Source of the DNA: Streptomyces griseicoloratus
GTDB taxonomy: Bacteria > Actinomycetota > Actinomycetes > Streptomycetales > Streptomycetaceae
DNA: 64,000 nucleotides
Direction: 5' to 3'
Assembly (NCBI RefSeq): GCF_014534645.1
Contig: NZ_JACVQF010000199.1
Coordinates: 124,001 to 188,000, forward strand
Shown: positions 7,824 through 16,954 of the stretch, one piece after another
Layout: every line of letters begins with the position of its first letter
Position numbering within the stretch: the stretch's first letter is position 1
Notes under the pieces: generated by a model
Databases searched by the model: none
Seen by the model: only the letters and a program-made list of their open reading frames with translations
What the model was told of the DNA's origin: nothing
Translations under genes and position numbers: made by a program

Positions 7824-9959
7824 TCAGCCGATTCCGGGGATGAGGGAGATGAGCAGGTCGATGAGCTTGATGCCGACGAAGGGCGCGATCAGCCCGCCGA
7901 GTCCGTAGACGGTGAGGTTGCGCCGCAGCATCTTGTCGGCGCTGACGGGCCGGTACTGCACGCCCTTCAGGGACAGTGGCACCAGCGCGATGATGATCAG
8001 TGCGTTGAAGATGACCGCGGACAGGATCGCGGAGTCCGGCGAGGACAGGCCCATGATGTTGAGCCTGTCCAGGCCCGGGTAGACGGCCGCGAACAGCGCC
8101 GGGATGATCGCGAAGTACTTGGCGACGTCGTTGGCGATGGAGAACGTGGTCAACGCGCCCCGCGTGATCAGCAGTTGCTTGCCGATCTCGACGATCTCGA
8201 TGAGCTTGGTCGGGTTGGAGTCGAGGTCGACCATGTTGCCGGCCTCCTTGGCGGCCGACGTGCCCGTGTTCATCGCCACTCCGACGTCCGCCTGGGCCAG
8301 TGCCGGGGCGTCGTTGGTGCCGTCACCGGTCATCGCGACCAGCTTGCCGCCGGCCTGCTCCCGCTTGATCAGCGCCATCTTGTCCTCGGGCGTCGCCTCC
8401 GCGAGGAAGTCGTCGACGCCCGCCTCCTCGGCGATGGCCTTGGCGGTCAGCGGGTTGTCGCCCGTGATCATGACGGTCTTGATGCCCATGCGGCGCAGCT
8501 CGGCGAACCGCTCCCGCATGCCCTGCTTGACCACGTCCTTGAGGTGGATGACACCGAGCACGCGGGCACCCCGGTCGTCATCTACGGCGACCAGCAGCGG
8601 CGTACCGCCCGCCGCGGAGATCCGGTGGGCGATCCCGTCGGCGTCCTCGGCGACGGTGCCACCCCGCTCCTCGACCCAGGCGATGACCGAACCGGCCGCG
8701 CCCTTGCGGATCCTGCGCCCGTCGACGTCCACGCCCGACATACGGGTCTGGGCGGTGAAGGCGATCCACTCGGCGCCCGCCAGTTCGCCCTGGTGGCGCT
8801 CGCGCAGGCCGTACATCTCCTTGGCGAGTACGACGATGGAACGGCCCTCGGGCGTCTCGTCGGCCAGCGAGGAGAGCTGGGCGGCGTCCGCGACCTCGGC
8901 CTCGGTGGTTCCGTGCACCGGCACGAACTCGGCCGCCTGCCGGTTGCCGAGCGTGATGGTGCCCGTCTTGTCGAGCAGCAGCGTGGACACATCACCGGCG
9001 GCCTCGACCGCGCGGCCGGACATGGCCAGCACGTTGCGCTGCACCAGACGGTCCATGCCCGCGATGCCGATCGCGGAGAGCAGTGCGCCGATCGTGGTCG
9101 GGATCAGGCAGACCAGCAGGGCGACCAGCACGACCATCGTGAGCCGCGTGCCCGCGTAGTCGGCGAACGGCGGCAACGTGGCGCAGGCCAGCAGGAAGAC
9201 GATCGTCAGCGAGGCGAGCAGGATGTTCAGCGCGATCTCGTTCGGCGTCTTCTGCCGCGCGGCGCCCTCGACCAGGTTGATCATCCGGTCGATGAAGGTC
9301 TCACCCGGCTTCGTCGTGATCTTGATGACGATGCGGTCGGACAGGACCTTCGTACCACCGGTGACCGCCGAGCGGTCACCGCCGGACTCGCGGATGACCG
9401 GTGCCGACTCACCGGTGATCGCCGACTCGTCGACCGAGGCGACACCCTCGACGACATCACCGTCACCGGGGATGGCGTCTCCGGCCTCACAGACGACCAG
9501 GTCACCGATCTTCAGGTCGGTGCCCGGAACCTGCTCCTCGGAGCCGTCCCTGAACAGCCGCCGTGCGACCGTGTCGGTCTTGGCCCTGCGCAGCGTGTCG
9601 GCCTGCGCCTTGCCGCGGCCCTCGGCGACCGCCTCCGCCAGGTTGGCGAAGATCACGGTCAGCCACAGCCAGGCGCTGATGGTCCAGCCGAACCAGTCGC
9701 CGGGGTCCGAGAAGGAGAAGACGGTGGTCAGGACGGACCCGATCCACACCACGAACATCACGGGCGACTTGACCATCACCCGTGGATCGAGCTTGCGGAA
9801 GGCGTCCGGCAGCGACCTGACCAGCTGCTTCGGGTCGAAGAGGCCGCCTCCGACACGGCCCGCGGCGGGCTTGTGCCCGGTGGGGACGTCGCTGTGCGGC
9901 GCCCGGGTGGGAGTGGCTGTGGACATGGAGTCCTCTGGCTTCTCAGTACGGGTGGTCAT
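7824..9959 (-). CDS. kdpB: K+-transporting ATPase subunit B (P-type ATPase)
   Basis: 711 aa from the ATG at 9959; a second ATG twelve codons in is an alternative. P-type ATPase catalytic subunit with the TGES actuator loop ([10 protein letters not shown]), the phosphorylation motif [11 protein letters not shown], the hinge [16 protein letters not shown] and the membrane helices of class IA pumps. It hydrolyses ATP to drive K+ import through KdpA. The start overlaps the kdpA stop by one base (TGATG), so translation is coupled. The N-terminal about 50 residues form a hydrophilic extension common in actinobacterial KdpB. Confidence 0.96.
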   Translation of the reverse strand: MTTRTEKPEDSMSTATPTRAPHSDVPTGHKPAAGRVGGGLFDPKQLVRSLPDAFRKLDPRVMVKSPVMFVVWIGSVLTTVFSFSDPGDWFGWTISAWLWLTVIFANLAEAVAEGRGKAQADTLRRAKTDTVARRLFRDGSEEQVPGTDLKIGDLVVCEAGDAIPGDGDVVEGVASVDESAITGESAPVIRESGGDRSAVTGGTKVLSDRIVIKITTKPGETFIDRMINLVEGAARQKTPNEIALNILLASLTIVFLLACATLPPFADYAGTRLTMVVLVALLVCLIPTTIGALLSAIGIAGMDRLVQRNVLAMSGRAVEAAGDVSTLLLDKTGTITLGNRQAAEFVPVHGTTEAEVADAAQLSSLADETPEGRSIVVLAKEMYGLRERHQGELAGAEWIAFTAQTRMSGVDVDGRRIRKGAAGSVIAWVEERGGTVAEDADGIAHRISAAGGTPLLVAVDDDRGARVLGVIHLKDVVKQGMRERFAELRRMGIKTVMITGDNPLTAKAIAEEAGVDDFLAEATPEDKMALIKREQAGGKLVAMTGDGTNDAPALAQADVGVAMNTGTSAAKEAGNMVDLDSNPTKLIEIVEIGKQLLITRGALTTFSIANDVAKYFAIIPALFAAVYPGLDRLNIMGLSSPDSAILSAVIFNALIIIALVPLSLKGVQYRPVSADKMLRRNLTVYGLGGLIAPFVGIKLIDLLISLIPGIG

Positions 9960-11620
9960 CACGCCAGCCCCTCGGCGAGCGGGCCCAGCGCGAGCGCGGG
10001 GAAGTACGTCAGACCGGTGATGATCAGGATGGCGCCGACCAGCAGGCCGGTGAACAGCGGCTTCTCGGTCCGCAGGGTGCCCGCGGTGGCCGGCACCGGC
10101 TGCTGCCCGGCGAGCGAGCCGGCCAACGCCAGCACGAACACCATCGGCACGAAGCGGCCCAGCAGCATCGCGATGCCCAGCGTGGTGTTGAACCACTGCG
10201 TGTCCGCGTTCAGACCGGCGAAGGCCGAGCCGTTGTTGTTCGAGGCCGACGTGTAGGCGTACAGGATCTCGGAGAATCCGTGCGCACCGCTGTTGGTCAT
10301 GGAGTTCGCGGGGGTCGGCAGGGCCATCGCGAACGCGGTGAAGACGAGCACCAGCGTCGGCGTGACGAGGATGTAGCAGGCCGCCAGCTTGATCTCGCGG
10401 GTGCCGATCTTCTTGCCCAGGTACTCGGGGGTGCGGCCGACCATCAGTCCAGCGATGAACACCGCGATGATCGCCATGATCAGCATGCCGTAGAGGCCGG
10501 AGCCCACGCCGCCGGGCGCGATCTCGCCCAGCATCATGCCGAGCATGGTGATGCCGCCGCCGAGGCCGGTGAAGGAGGAGTGGAAGGAGTCCACCGCACC
10601 GGTGGACGTGAGCGTGGTCGAGACGGCGAAGATCGACGAGCCGCCGATGCCGAAACGGACCTCCTTGCCCTCCATCGCCCCGTTCGCGAGCTCGAAGGCC
10701 GGGCCGTGGTGGGCGAACTCGGTCCACATCATCAGGGAGACGAAGCCGAGCCAGATGGTGCCCATCGTGGCGAGGATCGCGTAGCCCTGCTTCACGCTGC
10801 CGACCATGACGCCGAAGGTGCGGGTCAGGGAGAACGGGATCAGCAGGATCAGGAAGATCTCGAAGAGGTTCGTGAACGGGGTGGGGTTCTCGAACGGGTG
10901 GGCGCTGTTGGCGTTGAAGTAGCCGCCGCCGTTGGTGCCGAGCTCCTTGATGACCTCCTGCGAGGCGACCGCGCCGCCGTTCCACTCCTGCGTGCCGCCC
11001 GTGAACTGGCCGACCTCGTGGATGCCGGAGAAATTCTGGATGACGCCGCACGCCACCAGGACGACCGCGGCGACCGCGGCGATCGGCACCAGGACGCGGA
11101 CGGTGCCGCGGACCAGGTCGGCCCAGAAGTTGCCCAGCTCACCGGTGCGCGAGCGCGCAAACCCGCGCACCAGCGCCACGGCGACGGCGATCCCGACGGC
11201 CGCGGAGACGAAGTTCTGCACGGCCAGACCGGCGGTCTGCACGACATGGCCCATGGCCTGCTCGCCGTAGTACGACTGCCAGTTGGTGTTGGCGACGAAC
11301 GACGCGGCGGTGTTGAACGCCTGGTCCGGATCGATCGAGGAGAAGCCCAGCGAACCGGGCAGCACGCCCTGGAGCCGCTGGAGGGCGTAGAGGAAGAGGA
11401 CACCGATCACGGAGAAGGCGAGGACGCCGCGCAGGTACGCGGGCCAGCGCATCTCGGTGTCGGGGTCGGCACCGATGCCCTTGTAGATCCACTTCTCGAC
11501 GCGCCAGTGCTTGTCCGAGGAGTAGACCCTGGCCATGTAGTTGCCGAGGGGGACGTAGGCGAGCGCCAGCGCGGCCATGAGGGCGAGCAACTGGAGGACG
11601 CCGGCGAGGACGGGGCTCAT
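9959..11620 (-). CDS. kdpA: K+-transporting ATPase subunit A
   Basis: 553 aa with ten or more membrane helices, belonging to the superfamily of K+ transporters. Selectivity-filter segments are visible: [27 protein letters not shown] with FENPTPF, and [20 protein letters not shown] followed by GSAFAG. KdpA binds and carries K+ while KdpB supplies energy. The gene sits eight bases after kdpF and overlaps kdpB. Length and filter residues look intact, so the transporter itself should be functional despite the loss of kdpD. Confidence 0.96.
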   Translation of the reverse strand: MSPVLAGVLQLLALMAALALAYVPLGNYMARVYSSDKHWRVEKWIYKGIGADPDTEMRWPAYLRGVLAFSVIGVLFLYALQRLQGVLPGSLGFSSIDPDQAFNTAASFVANTNWQSYYGEQAMGHVVQTAGLAVQNFVSAAVGIAVAVALVRGFARSRTGELGNFWADLVRGTVRVLVPIAAVAAVVLVACGVIQNFSGIHEVGQFTGGTQEWNGGAVASQEVIKELGTNGGGYFNANSAHPFENPTPFTNLFEIFLILLIPFSLTRTFGVMVGSVKQGYAILATMGTIWLGFVSLMMWTEFAHHGPAFELANGAMEGKEVRFGIGGSSIFAVSTTLTSTGAVDSFHSSFTGLGGGITMLGMMLGEIAPGGVGSGLYGMLIMAIIAVFIAGLMVGRTPEYLGKKIGTREIKLAACYILVTPTLVLVFTAFAMALPTPANSMTNSGAHGFSEILYAYTSASNNNGSAFAGLNADTQWFNTTLGIAMLLGRFVPMVFVLALAGSLAGQQPVPATAGTLRTEKPLFTGLLVGAILIITGLTYFPALALGPLAEGLA

Positions 11621-11627
11621 GGGGTGC

Positions 11628-11717
11628 TCAGAACCTCTCCGGGAAGATCAGGGCGAGGACGAGATATCCCAGCAGGGCGACGGCCACGACCAGGCCGACG
11701 ATGTTCTCGGCGGTCAC
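11628..11717 (-). CDS. kdpF: K+-transporting ATPase subunit F
   Basis: 29 aa from GTG 11717 to TGA 11628: one transmembrane helix ([20 protein letters not shown]) ending in IFPERF, the usual KdpF ending. KdpF is a lipid-like stabiliser of the KdpFABC complex. The start overlaps the stop of the preceding 27-codon gene (GTGA), and kdpA follows at once. Confidence 0.9.
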   Translation of the reverse strand: MTAENIVGLVVAVALLGYLVLALIFPERF

Positions 11718-11797
11718 AGCTTCGTCACCCCCTTGGCGACGAGAGCCACCAGCGCGAAGCACGCGATCGTGGTGACGACGAAGGCCAGATCGGCCAT
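11714..11797 (-). CDS. 27-aa single-helix membrane protein leading the kdp operon
   Basis: The ATG at 11797 is preceded by AGGAG, and the stop overlaps the kdpF GTG. The sequence is MADLAFVVTTIACFALVALV followed by AKGVTKL: one transmembrane helix with a short basic tail. I recall similar peptides before kdpF in other actinobacteria, suggesting an extra small subunit or a regulator of KdpFABC. Function unproven. The tight coupling and good ribosome site support real translation. Confidence 0.7.
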   Translation of the reverse strand: MADLAFVVTTIACFALVALVAKGVTKL

Positions 11798-12209
11798 CGT
11801 GAGCTCCTGGAATGAGGTTCGGTGGAAACTGACGATTAGAGGAAACCGCTCCGGTGGCCGGATCAGACCGGTCGTTGACGGCTCTCTGACGACGGCACGC
11901 ACCGGATTGACGGAACTCTTACGGCACCCGATCGGAACCGCTGATCAGACCTCCGTGACCTCGGTGACCTGCCTCACAGCTCGGTGACGGCGGACGGCCC
12001 GGGCTCCGCGCCCGCCGATCGTCAGGGTGCCCTCCCCCAGCGTCTCGGTGATCAGCAGCGCCCGGCCGAGCCCCTGAACTGCTTGGTCACCATCAGGTTC
12101 CCCAGTCACCGAAAAGTGCGTTCTTCCATGTCAGCGCACACTCTCCTACGGTTCCTGAGTAACCACTAGAGACCAAGCACACGCACCATGAGAAAGGGAG
12201 GCGGACGGT
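11798..12209. other. Divergent spacer between kdp operon and ridA-like gene
   Basis: This spacer should hold the kdp promoter (reverse strand) and the promoter of the RidA-type gene (forward). No c-di-AMP riboswitch-like fold was recognised by eye. An inverted repeat GGTT-N7-AACC lies at 12150-12164, about 45 bp before the RidA start. A reverse frame at about 11965-12090 reads ALLITETLGEGTLTIGGRG without a start and may be old gene debris. Confidence 0.4.
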
Positions 12210-12617
12210 ATGGCCATCACCCTGCTGAACCCAAGCGGATTGCCGGAGATCGATGTCTACCGGCAGGTGTCGATCGCATCCGGATCGAAGCTCGTCTTCA
12301 TCGCCGGCCAGGTCGCCTGGGACGCCGAGGGAACCACGGTCGGCGAGGGTGACCTCGCCGCGCAGGTCGAACAGTGCTACCTCAACATCGGCACCGCCCT
12401 TGCCGAGGCGGGCGGTTCCTTCGACGACGTGGCGAAGCTGACCTTCTACGTCGTCGACTGGACTCCCGAGCAGTTGCCCACGCTCCTGGAGGGCATCTCC
12501 CGGGCGGCTGCGAAGCTGGGGATCACTCCGGTCCCGCCGGCCACGCTGATCGGTGTCGCGGCGCTGGACGTCCCGGAGCATCTGGTCGAGATCGAGGCCA
12601 CCGCAGTCCTGGACTGA
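12210..12617 (+). CDS. RidA / YjgF family protein
   Basis: 135 aa with a good ribosome site (GGGAGG) before ATG 12210. RidA-fold signatures: VSIASGSKLVFIAGQVAWDA, QVEQCYLNIGTALAEAGGSF, KLTFYVVDW, and PPATLIGVAALDVPEHLVEI near the end. RidA proteins are trimeric deaminases of reactive enamine/imine intermediates, but many paralogues sit in catabolic or biosynthetic clusters with other roles. The canonical substrate-binding Arg of RidA (in the xxRxx near residue 105) is not evident: this position reads PPATLIGV. This looks like a divergent subfamily. It is the first gene of a P450/hydrolase set. Confidence 0.85.
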   Translation: MAITLLNPSGLPEIDVYRQVSIASGSKLVFIAGQVAWDAEGTTVGEGDLAAQVEQCYLNIGTALAEAGGSFDDVAKLTFYVVDWTPEQLPTLLEGISRAAAKLGITPVPPATLIGVAALDVPEHLVEIEATAVLD

Positions 12618-12808
12618 ATGAGCAAGTCCACGCGCAGCGGCTCGCGCCGCAGCGTCCCTGCGGAGCGATTCCCTGTCCGGTCGGCTGGGCATACCCCGAC
12701 AAGACCGTTTCCGCGACGTTCGCGAGGGCTTGATGACTGCGCGTTTCACACCCGTCGGATGGAATCCCTCCCCCTTCCTGTTACCCGTCACCCGCTGAAG
12801 GAGATTCC

Positions 12809-14071
12809 GTGCCCCAGCAGCCAGTACTCGTCCTCGACCCGGAGGCATCCGACCACCACGCCGAGCACCAGGCCCTGCGCGCCCGCGGCCCGGCCACCCG
12901 AGTGGACATCCTGGGCGTGACCGCCTGGTCGGTCACCGATCCGGGCTTACTCAAACGGCTTCTGACCAGCGAGCACGTCTCCAAGGACGGCCGCGCACAC
13001 TGGCCCGCCTTCGCCGACACCGTGTCCACCTGGCCCCTGGCCCTGTGGATCGCGGTGAGCAACATGTTCACCGCTTACGGCGACGACCACCGCAGGCTCC
13101 GCCGGATGGTCGCGCCGGCGTTCAGCGCGCGCCGCGTCCAGGCCCTGCAACCGGCCGTGGAAACGATCATCACCGACCTCCTCGACGACCTCGAGGCCCG
13201 GCCCGCCGGAGAGATCGTCGACCTGCGCGAACAGTTCGCCCATCCCCTGCCGATCGCGGTGATCGGCAGGCTGATGGGCGTCCCCGAGAAGCAGCGCCAC
13301 GGTTTCCGCGCCGTGGTCGACGGTGTCTTCGCCACGACGCTCACCGCGGAGCAGGCCGCTGCGAACACCGCCGCCCTCTACGCAGCCCTCGACCAGCTGA
13401 TCGCCGCGAAACGCGAGCAGCCCGGGGACGACATGACCTCCCTGCTCATCGCAGCACGCGACGACGAGGGCGACGGCGACGCTTTCACGGACGACGAGCT
13501 GCGCGACACGCTCCTGCTGATGATCAGCGCCGGGTACGAGACCACCGTCAACGTCATCGACCAGGCCATCACCTCCTTGCTGACCGCCCCGGAGCAGCTG
13601 GGCCAGGTCCGCGCCGGCCGTGCCGCCTGGGCGGACGTCGTCGAGGAGACCCTGCGCCACGAACCCGCCGTCAAGCACCTGCCGCTGCGCTACGCCCTCA
13701 CGGACATCCCCCTGCCCGACGGCCGGACCATCGCCAAGGGCGAGGCGATCCTCGCCTCGTACGCCGCCGCCAACCGCCACCCCGGCTGGCACGGCGAGTC
13801 CGCCGACCGCTTCGACGTCACCCGGCCCGCCAAGGACCACCTGGCCTTCGGACACGGCGTGCACTTCTGCCTCGGCGCACCACTGGCCCGTCTCGAAGTC
13901 GCCGCCGCCCTGCGCATGCTCTTCGCACGCTTCCCCGGGATGCGCCTGGCCGTCCCTGCCGAGGATCTGCGGCCACTGCCCTCACTGATCAGCAACGGAC
14001 ACGTGAGCCTGCCCGTCCACCTGCGGCCCACCTCGCCGGCCGGGGACCACGGACACGATGGAATACGCTGA
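12809..14071 (+). CDS. Cytochrome P450
   Basis: 420 aa from GTG 12809, with AAGGAG six bases upstream. Class I bacterial P450: I-helix oxygen-activation motif ISAGYETT, K-helix EETLRHEP (ExxR), and heme loop FGHGVHFCLGAPLARLE with ligand Cys354. It monooxygenates a small molecule using electrons from ferredoxin and ferredoxin reductase, neither of which is encoded next to it. It lies between a RidA-type gene (190 bp upstream) and an alpha/beta hydrolase (about 90 bp downstream), all on one strand, suggesting a short pathway of unknown substrate. Confidence 0.93.
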   Translation: MPQQPVLVLDPEASDHHAEHQALRARGPATRVDILGVTAWSVTDPGLLKRLLTSEHVSKDGRAHWPAFADTVSTWPLALWIAVSNMFTAYGDDHRRLRRMVAPAFSARRVQALQPAVETIITDLLDDLEARPAGEIVDLREQFAHPLPIAVIGRLMGVPEKQRHGFRAVVDGVFATTLTAEQAAANTAALYAALDQLIAAKREQPGDDMTSLLIAARDDEGDGDAFTDDELRDTLLLMISAGYETTVNVIDQAITSLLTAPEQLGQVRAGRAAWADVVEETLRHEPAVKHLPLRYALTDIPLPDGRTIAKGEAILASYAAANRHPGWHGESADRFDVTRPAKDHLAFGHGVHFCLGAPLARLEVAAALRMLFARFPGMRLAVPAEDLRPLPSLISNGHVSLPVHLRPTSPAGDHGHDGIR

Positions 14072-14137
14072 TCACCCTTCCCGTGACGGAATGCACCAAT
14101 CGCCCACCCTATGGCGGAATGCGCTGATCATCCTTCC
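14060..14137 (+). repeat. Pair of 22-bp direct repeats between P450 and hydrolase genes
   Basis: Copies at 14060-14081 and 14116-14137 differ at two positions (GGAATRCGCTGATCA core followed by YCCTTCC), 56 bp apart. The first copy spans the P450 stop codon; the second lies 22 bp before the hydrolase start. This may be a duplicated operator or a small local duplication. Confidence 0.6.
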
Positions 14138-14159
14138 GGATTCCGGGTAGGAGTGGATC

Positions 14160-14951
14160 ATGCAGCGGATCACGGTGGCGGTGAGTGGCCGGCCGACGGT
14201 GGCCTGGCGGATCGCCGGACGGAGACCACCGGTGGTGTGTGTCCACGGTGCCGGGGTCTCCAGCCGGGAGTTCCGCCCGTTCATCGAGGTCCTCGGCCGT
14301 CGTCACGACGCGTGGACCGTCGACCTTCCCGGGTTCGGTGCCAGCGCCGGCCCCGGGCACCCGCTCGGAGTGCGGGCGCTGGCCGACGCGCTCGTCGAGT
14401 GGCTGGCCGCCGTCGGACTGGACGACGTGGTGCTCCTCGGCGGGTCCTTCGGCTGTCAGGTGGCCGTCGATGCCGCAGTGCGGCATCCGGGCCGCATCGC
14501 CGGGATGGTGCTCGTGGGACCGACCGTCGACCCGGCCGCCCGCGGCTTCGTCCGTCAGATGCTGCGCTGGATCCGCAACGCGCCCCACGAAAGCGTCTCC
14601 ATGGCCGCGCTGAACCTGGCCGACTACCGCGATGCAGGCGGACGCCGCGTCCTCGGCGCGTTCACCGAGTCGCTGCGCGACCGCATCGAGGACAAGCTCC
14701 CGCACGTCCTCATGCCGACGCTGGTGGTTCGCGGGGCGCAGGACCGGATGGTTCCCCAGGAGTGGGCCGAGGAGGTGACCCGGCTGCTGCCCGCGGGACG
14801 GCTGGCCGTGGTGGAGGACTCCGGCCACATGGTTCCCTACCGGCAGGCGCACGCGCTGGCCGGTCTCGTCGTCGATTTCCTCGCTCACGAATGCGCGGCC
14901 GCCGGTGCGGGCGGTCGAGCGGGACCGAGGGAGCAGAGGTCGGCGAGGTGA
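14160..14951 (+). CDS. Alpha/beta hydrolase
   Basis: 263 aa with GTAGGAG before ATG 14160. Alpha/beta-hydrolase fold: oxyanion region VCVHGAG, nucleophile elbow LLGGSFGCQ with Ser96, acid residue in VVRGAQDRMVP and catalytic His in VEDSGHMVPYRQ. Members hydrolyse esters, lactones or C-C bonds; the closest style is the MhpC/lipase-like group, with no lid that identifies a substrate. The stop overlaps the next GTG (GTGA at 14948-14951), so the following unknown protein is co-translated and probably works on the same compound. Confidence 0.9.
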   Translation: MQRITVAVSGRPTVAWRIAGRRPPVVCVHGAGVSSREFRPFIEVLGRRHDAWTVDLPGFGASAGPGHPLGVRALADALVEWLAAVGLDDVVLLGGSFGCQVAVDAAVRHPGRIAGMVLVGPTVDPAARGFVRQMLRWIRNAPHESVSMAALNLADYRDAGGRRVLGAFTESLRDRIEDKLPHVLMPTLVVRGAQDRMVPQEWAEEVTRLLPAGRLAVVEDSGHMVPYRQAHALAGLVVDFLAHECAAAGAGGRAGPREQRSAR

Positions 14952-16342
14952 AGGCGTCGAAGGCGATCGCCTCTTTCGACTCGGCCACCGGCATGCTGCG
15001 TGCCCTGTCGCGCTTCCTCGCGGGCCGGGACGTCCCGGCTCTCGGCAAGCTCCCCGCCGCCTTCGAGTCCCCGCTGTCCGGCCTGCTCGGCGGCCTGAAC
15101 CGGCTGCCGGTCGCAGTCCGGGAACGGGCGTACGCGGTCAGTGGCTGGGCGGAGGCCATCCCGCAGCACCGCGTCGGCGAGGTGCGTTCGGACGCACTCG
15201 CCGAGTGGGTGACCGGTCACTACCCCCGGCGCCGCTACCCAGTGATCTTCATCGGATCCGCCAATGGTGCCCTGGTGCACCTGGCCGCCGCCCTCGATGC
15301 GGCCTGGCTGCCGCAGACGCTGCTGCTGCCCGTTCGCCGCCGGGGTGTCGCTCCGGACGATCCGCGCGGCGACCTGGCCGCCGTCGGTGAGGCCGGCCGG
15401 ACACTGGTCGCGTCCAACCCGGACCTGGTACTGCACCACATGCACGACCCCAACCAGGACCGTCTCATGATCGCCGGAATGACGTACTTCCGCATCAAGT
15501 GGCACCGGCTCCCTGCCGCCTACCGTCGGTTCATCCGCGACCATCTGGCCCCCGGCGGCATGCTCGTCGGTGTCGACTGCACACTGCGCTGGCCCACCAC
15601 CAGGATCGACGACCGGTACGTGTTCCAGTTCGGTGCCCTCGGCGACGCGACGCCCGAGGAGTATCGCCTGGGCGGTCCACGCGTCGCCGGCCTGCTGGCC
15701 CGCTACGGTTCCCCCGTGCGCCGCTGGGATCCGCCCGCGGCCGACGGCGACAGCCCGGAAGCGGAGTGGGGCACGGATCCCACCCTGCTCGACGACATCC
15801 GTGCCTTCGCCGGACCGCGCGGGCTCGATGCGCAGCTGCTGCGTTTCGACACCCCGCAACGCCTCAGCCCCGCCGTGGCCGACCTGTACCGGACCTGGTA
15901 CGCCGACCGCGGTCTGCCCACCGGGCGACTTCTCGTCGAGTCGTTCCTCCTGCTCGAACCCTGGTGGGCCCTGCGCACCGGATCGGTGCCGTACTGGACC
16001 GTGTTCGGCACGCAGGCTTTCCGTGCGCACCTCGAGGCCTACCTGGACGCCTCCGCCCCCTACGACGAGATCCGGATCCTGCTGTTCAACCACGGCACCG
16101 ACTCCATCGGTCTGGCCGGCGCACAGGACTGGCGGTGTACGGCCGCCCGCGCCCGCAAGATCGGCCTCCTCACCGGCGTGGATGCCGCCGCGTACCCCCG
16201 CGACTTCGCGAGCTTCGTCCGCTCGCACCGGGCACTGAGCAAGATCCGCACCCGCTGTCCGCTGCCCCCGTCACTCGACATCACGAGCGCAGCCGCAGCG
16301 CTCACCGGCCGAGAGGAGATCGTCTGGCGTCCGATGCGGTGA
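14948..16342 (+). CDS. Protein of unknown function, 464 aa
   Basis: Starts at the GTG overlapping the hydrolase stop. I do not recognise the family. Residues about 95-125 (YPVIFIGSANGALVHLAAAL) look like a Rossmann-type strand-turn-helix with a small-residue loop. RDHLAPGGMLVGVDC further on resembles a strand and turn of methyltransferase-like folds, but no standard S-adenosylmethionine motif is complete. PHH/HMHDPNQDRLM and CTLRWPTT are distinctive conserved-looking patches, and VLHHMHDPNQD could hold metal or catalytic residues. No signal peptide and no membrane segment, so cytoplasmic. By coupling it should act with the hydrolase and P450. Confidence 0.8.
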   Translation: MKASKAIASFDSATGMLRALSRFLAGRDVPALGKLPAAFESPLSGLLGGLNRLPVAVRERAYAVSGWAEAIPQHRVGEVRSDALAEWVTGHYPRRRYPVIFIGSANGALVHLAAALDAAWLPQTLLLPVRRRGVAPDDPRGDLAAVGEAGRTLVASNPDLVLHHMHDPNQDRLMIAGMTYFRIKWHRLPAAYRRFIRDHLAPGGMLVGVDCTLRWPTTRIDDRYVFQFGALGDATPEEYRLGGPRVAGLLARYGSPVRRWDPPAADGDSPEAEWGTDPTLLDDIRAFAGPRGLDAQLLRFDTPQRLSPAVADLYRTWYADRGLPTGRLLVESFLLLEPWWALRTGSVPYWTVFGTQAFRAHLEAYLDASAPYDEIRILLFNHGTDSIGLAGAQDWRCTAARARKIGLLTGVDAAAYPRDFASFVRSHRALSKIRTRCPLPPSLDITSAAAALTGREEIVWRPMR

Positions 16343-16344
16343 AG

Positions 16345-16700
16345 TGGTGGCGGCCGCACCGACGTGGTCAGTCGGCCCGGCAAGGGCCAGGTACGTGGAA
16401 CGAGTGGCATGCCACCCGCATGACCGTCGACGCGGTACGTCGTGAAGTACGTGGTCGCCTCCGCGGTCGACTCGGACGTGACCGTCACCAGGATGTTCGT
16501 GCAGACACGACGTGAGAGCCGGTCGGCGGGACGGGAACCGAAGTGGGTCCGAAGCGCGTCGCGCCCCTGGATCCTGCGGTTGCCCTCGGCAAGTCGGCCA
16601 CCGCGCTCGGTTCCCCAAAGTCGAGCTCGCGGACGAACTCGACGATCAGGCGCTCGCACGACCGTTCAGCGATCAGACGATCCAGAGGATCAAGGAGCAC
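16345..16700 (-). pseudogene. SnoaL/NTF2-like protein, frameshifted
   Basis: The reverse strand holds the N-terminal helix of an NTF2-like fold in one frame (IAERSCERLIVEFVRELDFG, PSAVADL; about 16580-16680). The continuing barrel is in another frame (RDALRTHFGSRPADRLSRR, TNILVTVTSESTAEATTYF, TTYRVDGHAGGM; about 16390-16575). The expected C-terminal TWPLPGRLT-like piece is in yet another context near 16345. At least one frameshift around 16575-16590 separates the halves. Such small proteins are cyclases, isomerases or uncharacterised binders; this copy appears dead. Confidence 0.55.
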
Positions 16701-16954
16701 AGGAGAAGGAGGAGAACCGGGAGGGACTTGAGGGGCTGAGTCGCCATGAAGCGTCACCAAGTCATCGTGCCGTCTCTTCCGCCGACGCGATGCGGGCCCT
16801 GCCCACGGCTCGGCGGCCACCCAACTCACCGCCAGCGGTGACCACCTGGCACCGGACGCGTCCGCCGGCGGTCGGCGGACCGGGCCCGGCGGCGTTGTCA
16901 GTGGTCTCGCCTACAGTTTTCAGCACTTGATCGCTTCGGTGCGGGGAGGCACGG
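16701..16954. other. Spacer before the MoxR/VWA locus
   Basis: No convincing gene. A reverse 23-codon hydrophobic frame (MATQPLKSLPVLLLLC...) at about 16672-16743 has no ribosome site. The promoter for the large downstream locus should lie in the last about 100 bp, but no clear box was recognised. Confidence 0.35.

Noticed and set aside
11798-12209. Riboswitch upstream of kdp
   Set aside because: No conserved core of a c-di-AMP or other known riboswitch was recognised by eye; a covariance-model search would decide.
16672-16743. 23-aa hydrophobic peptide on the reverse strand
   Set aside because: No ribosome site and no neighbour to support it; lies at the edge of the SnoaL remnant.
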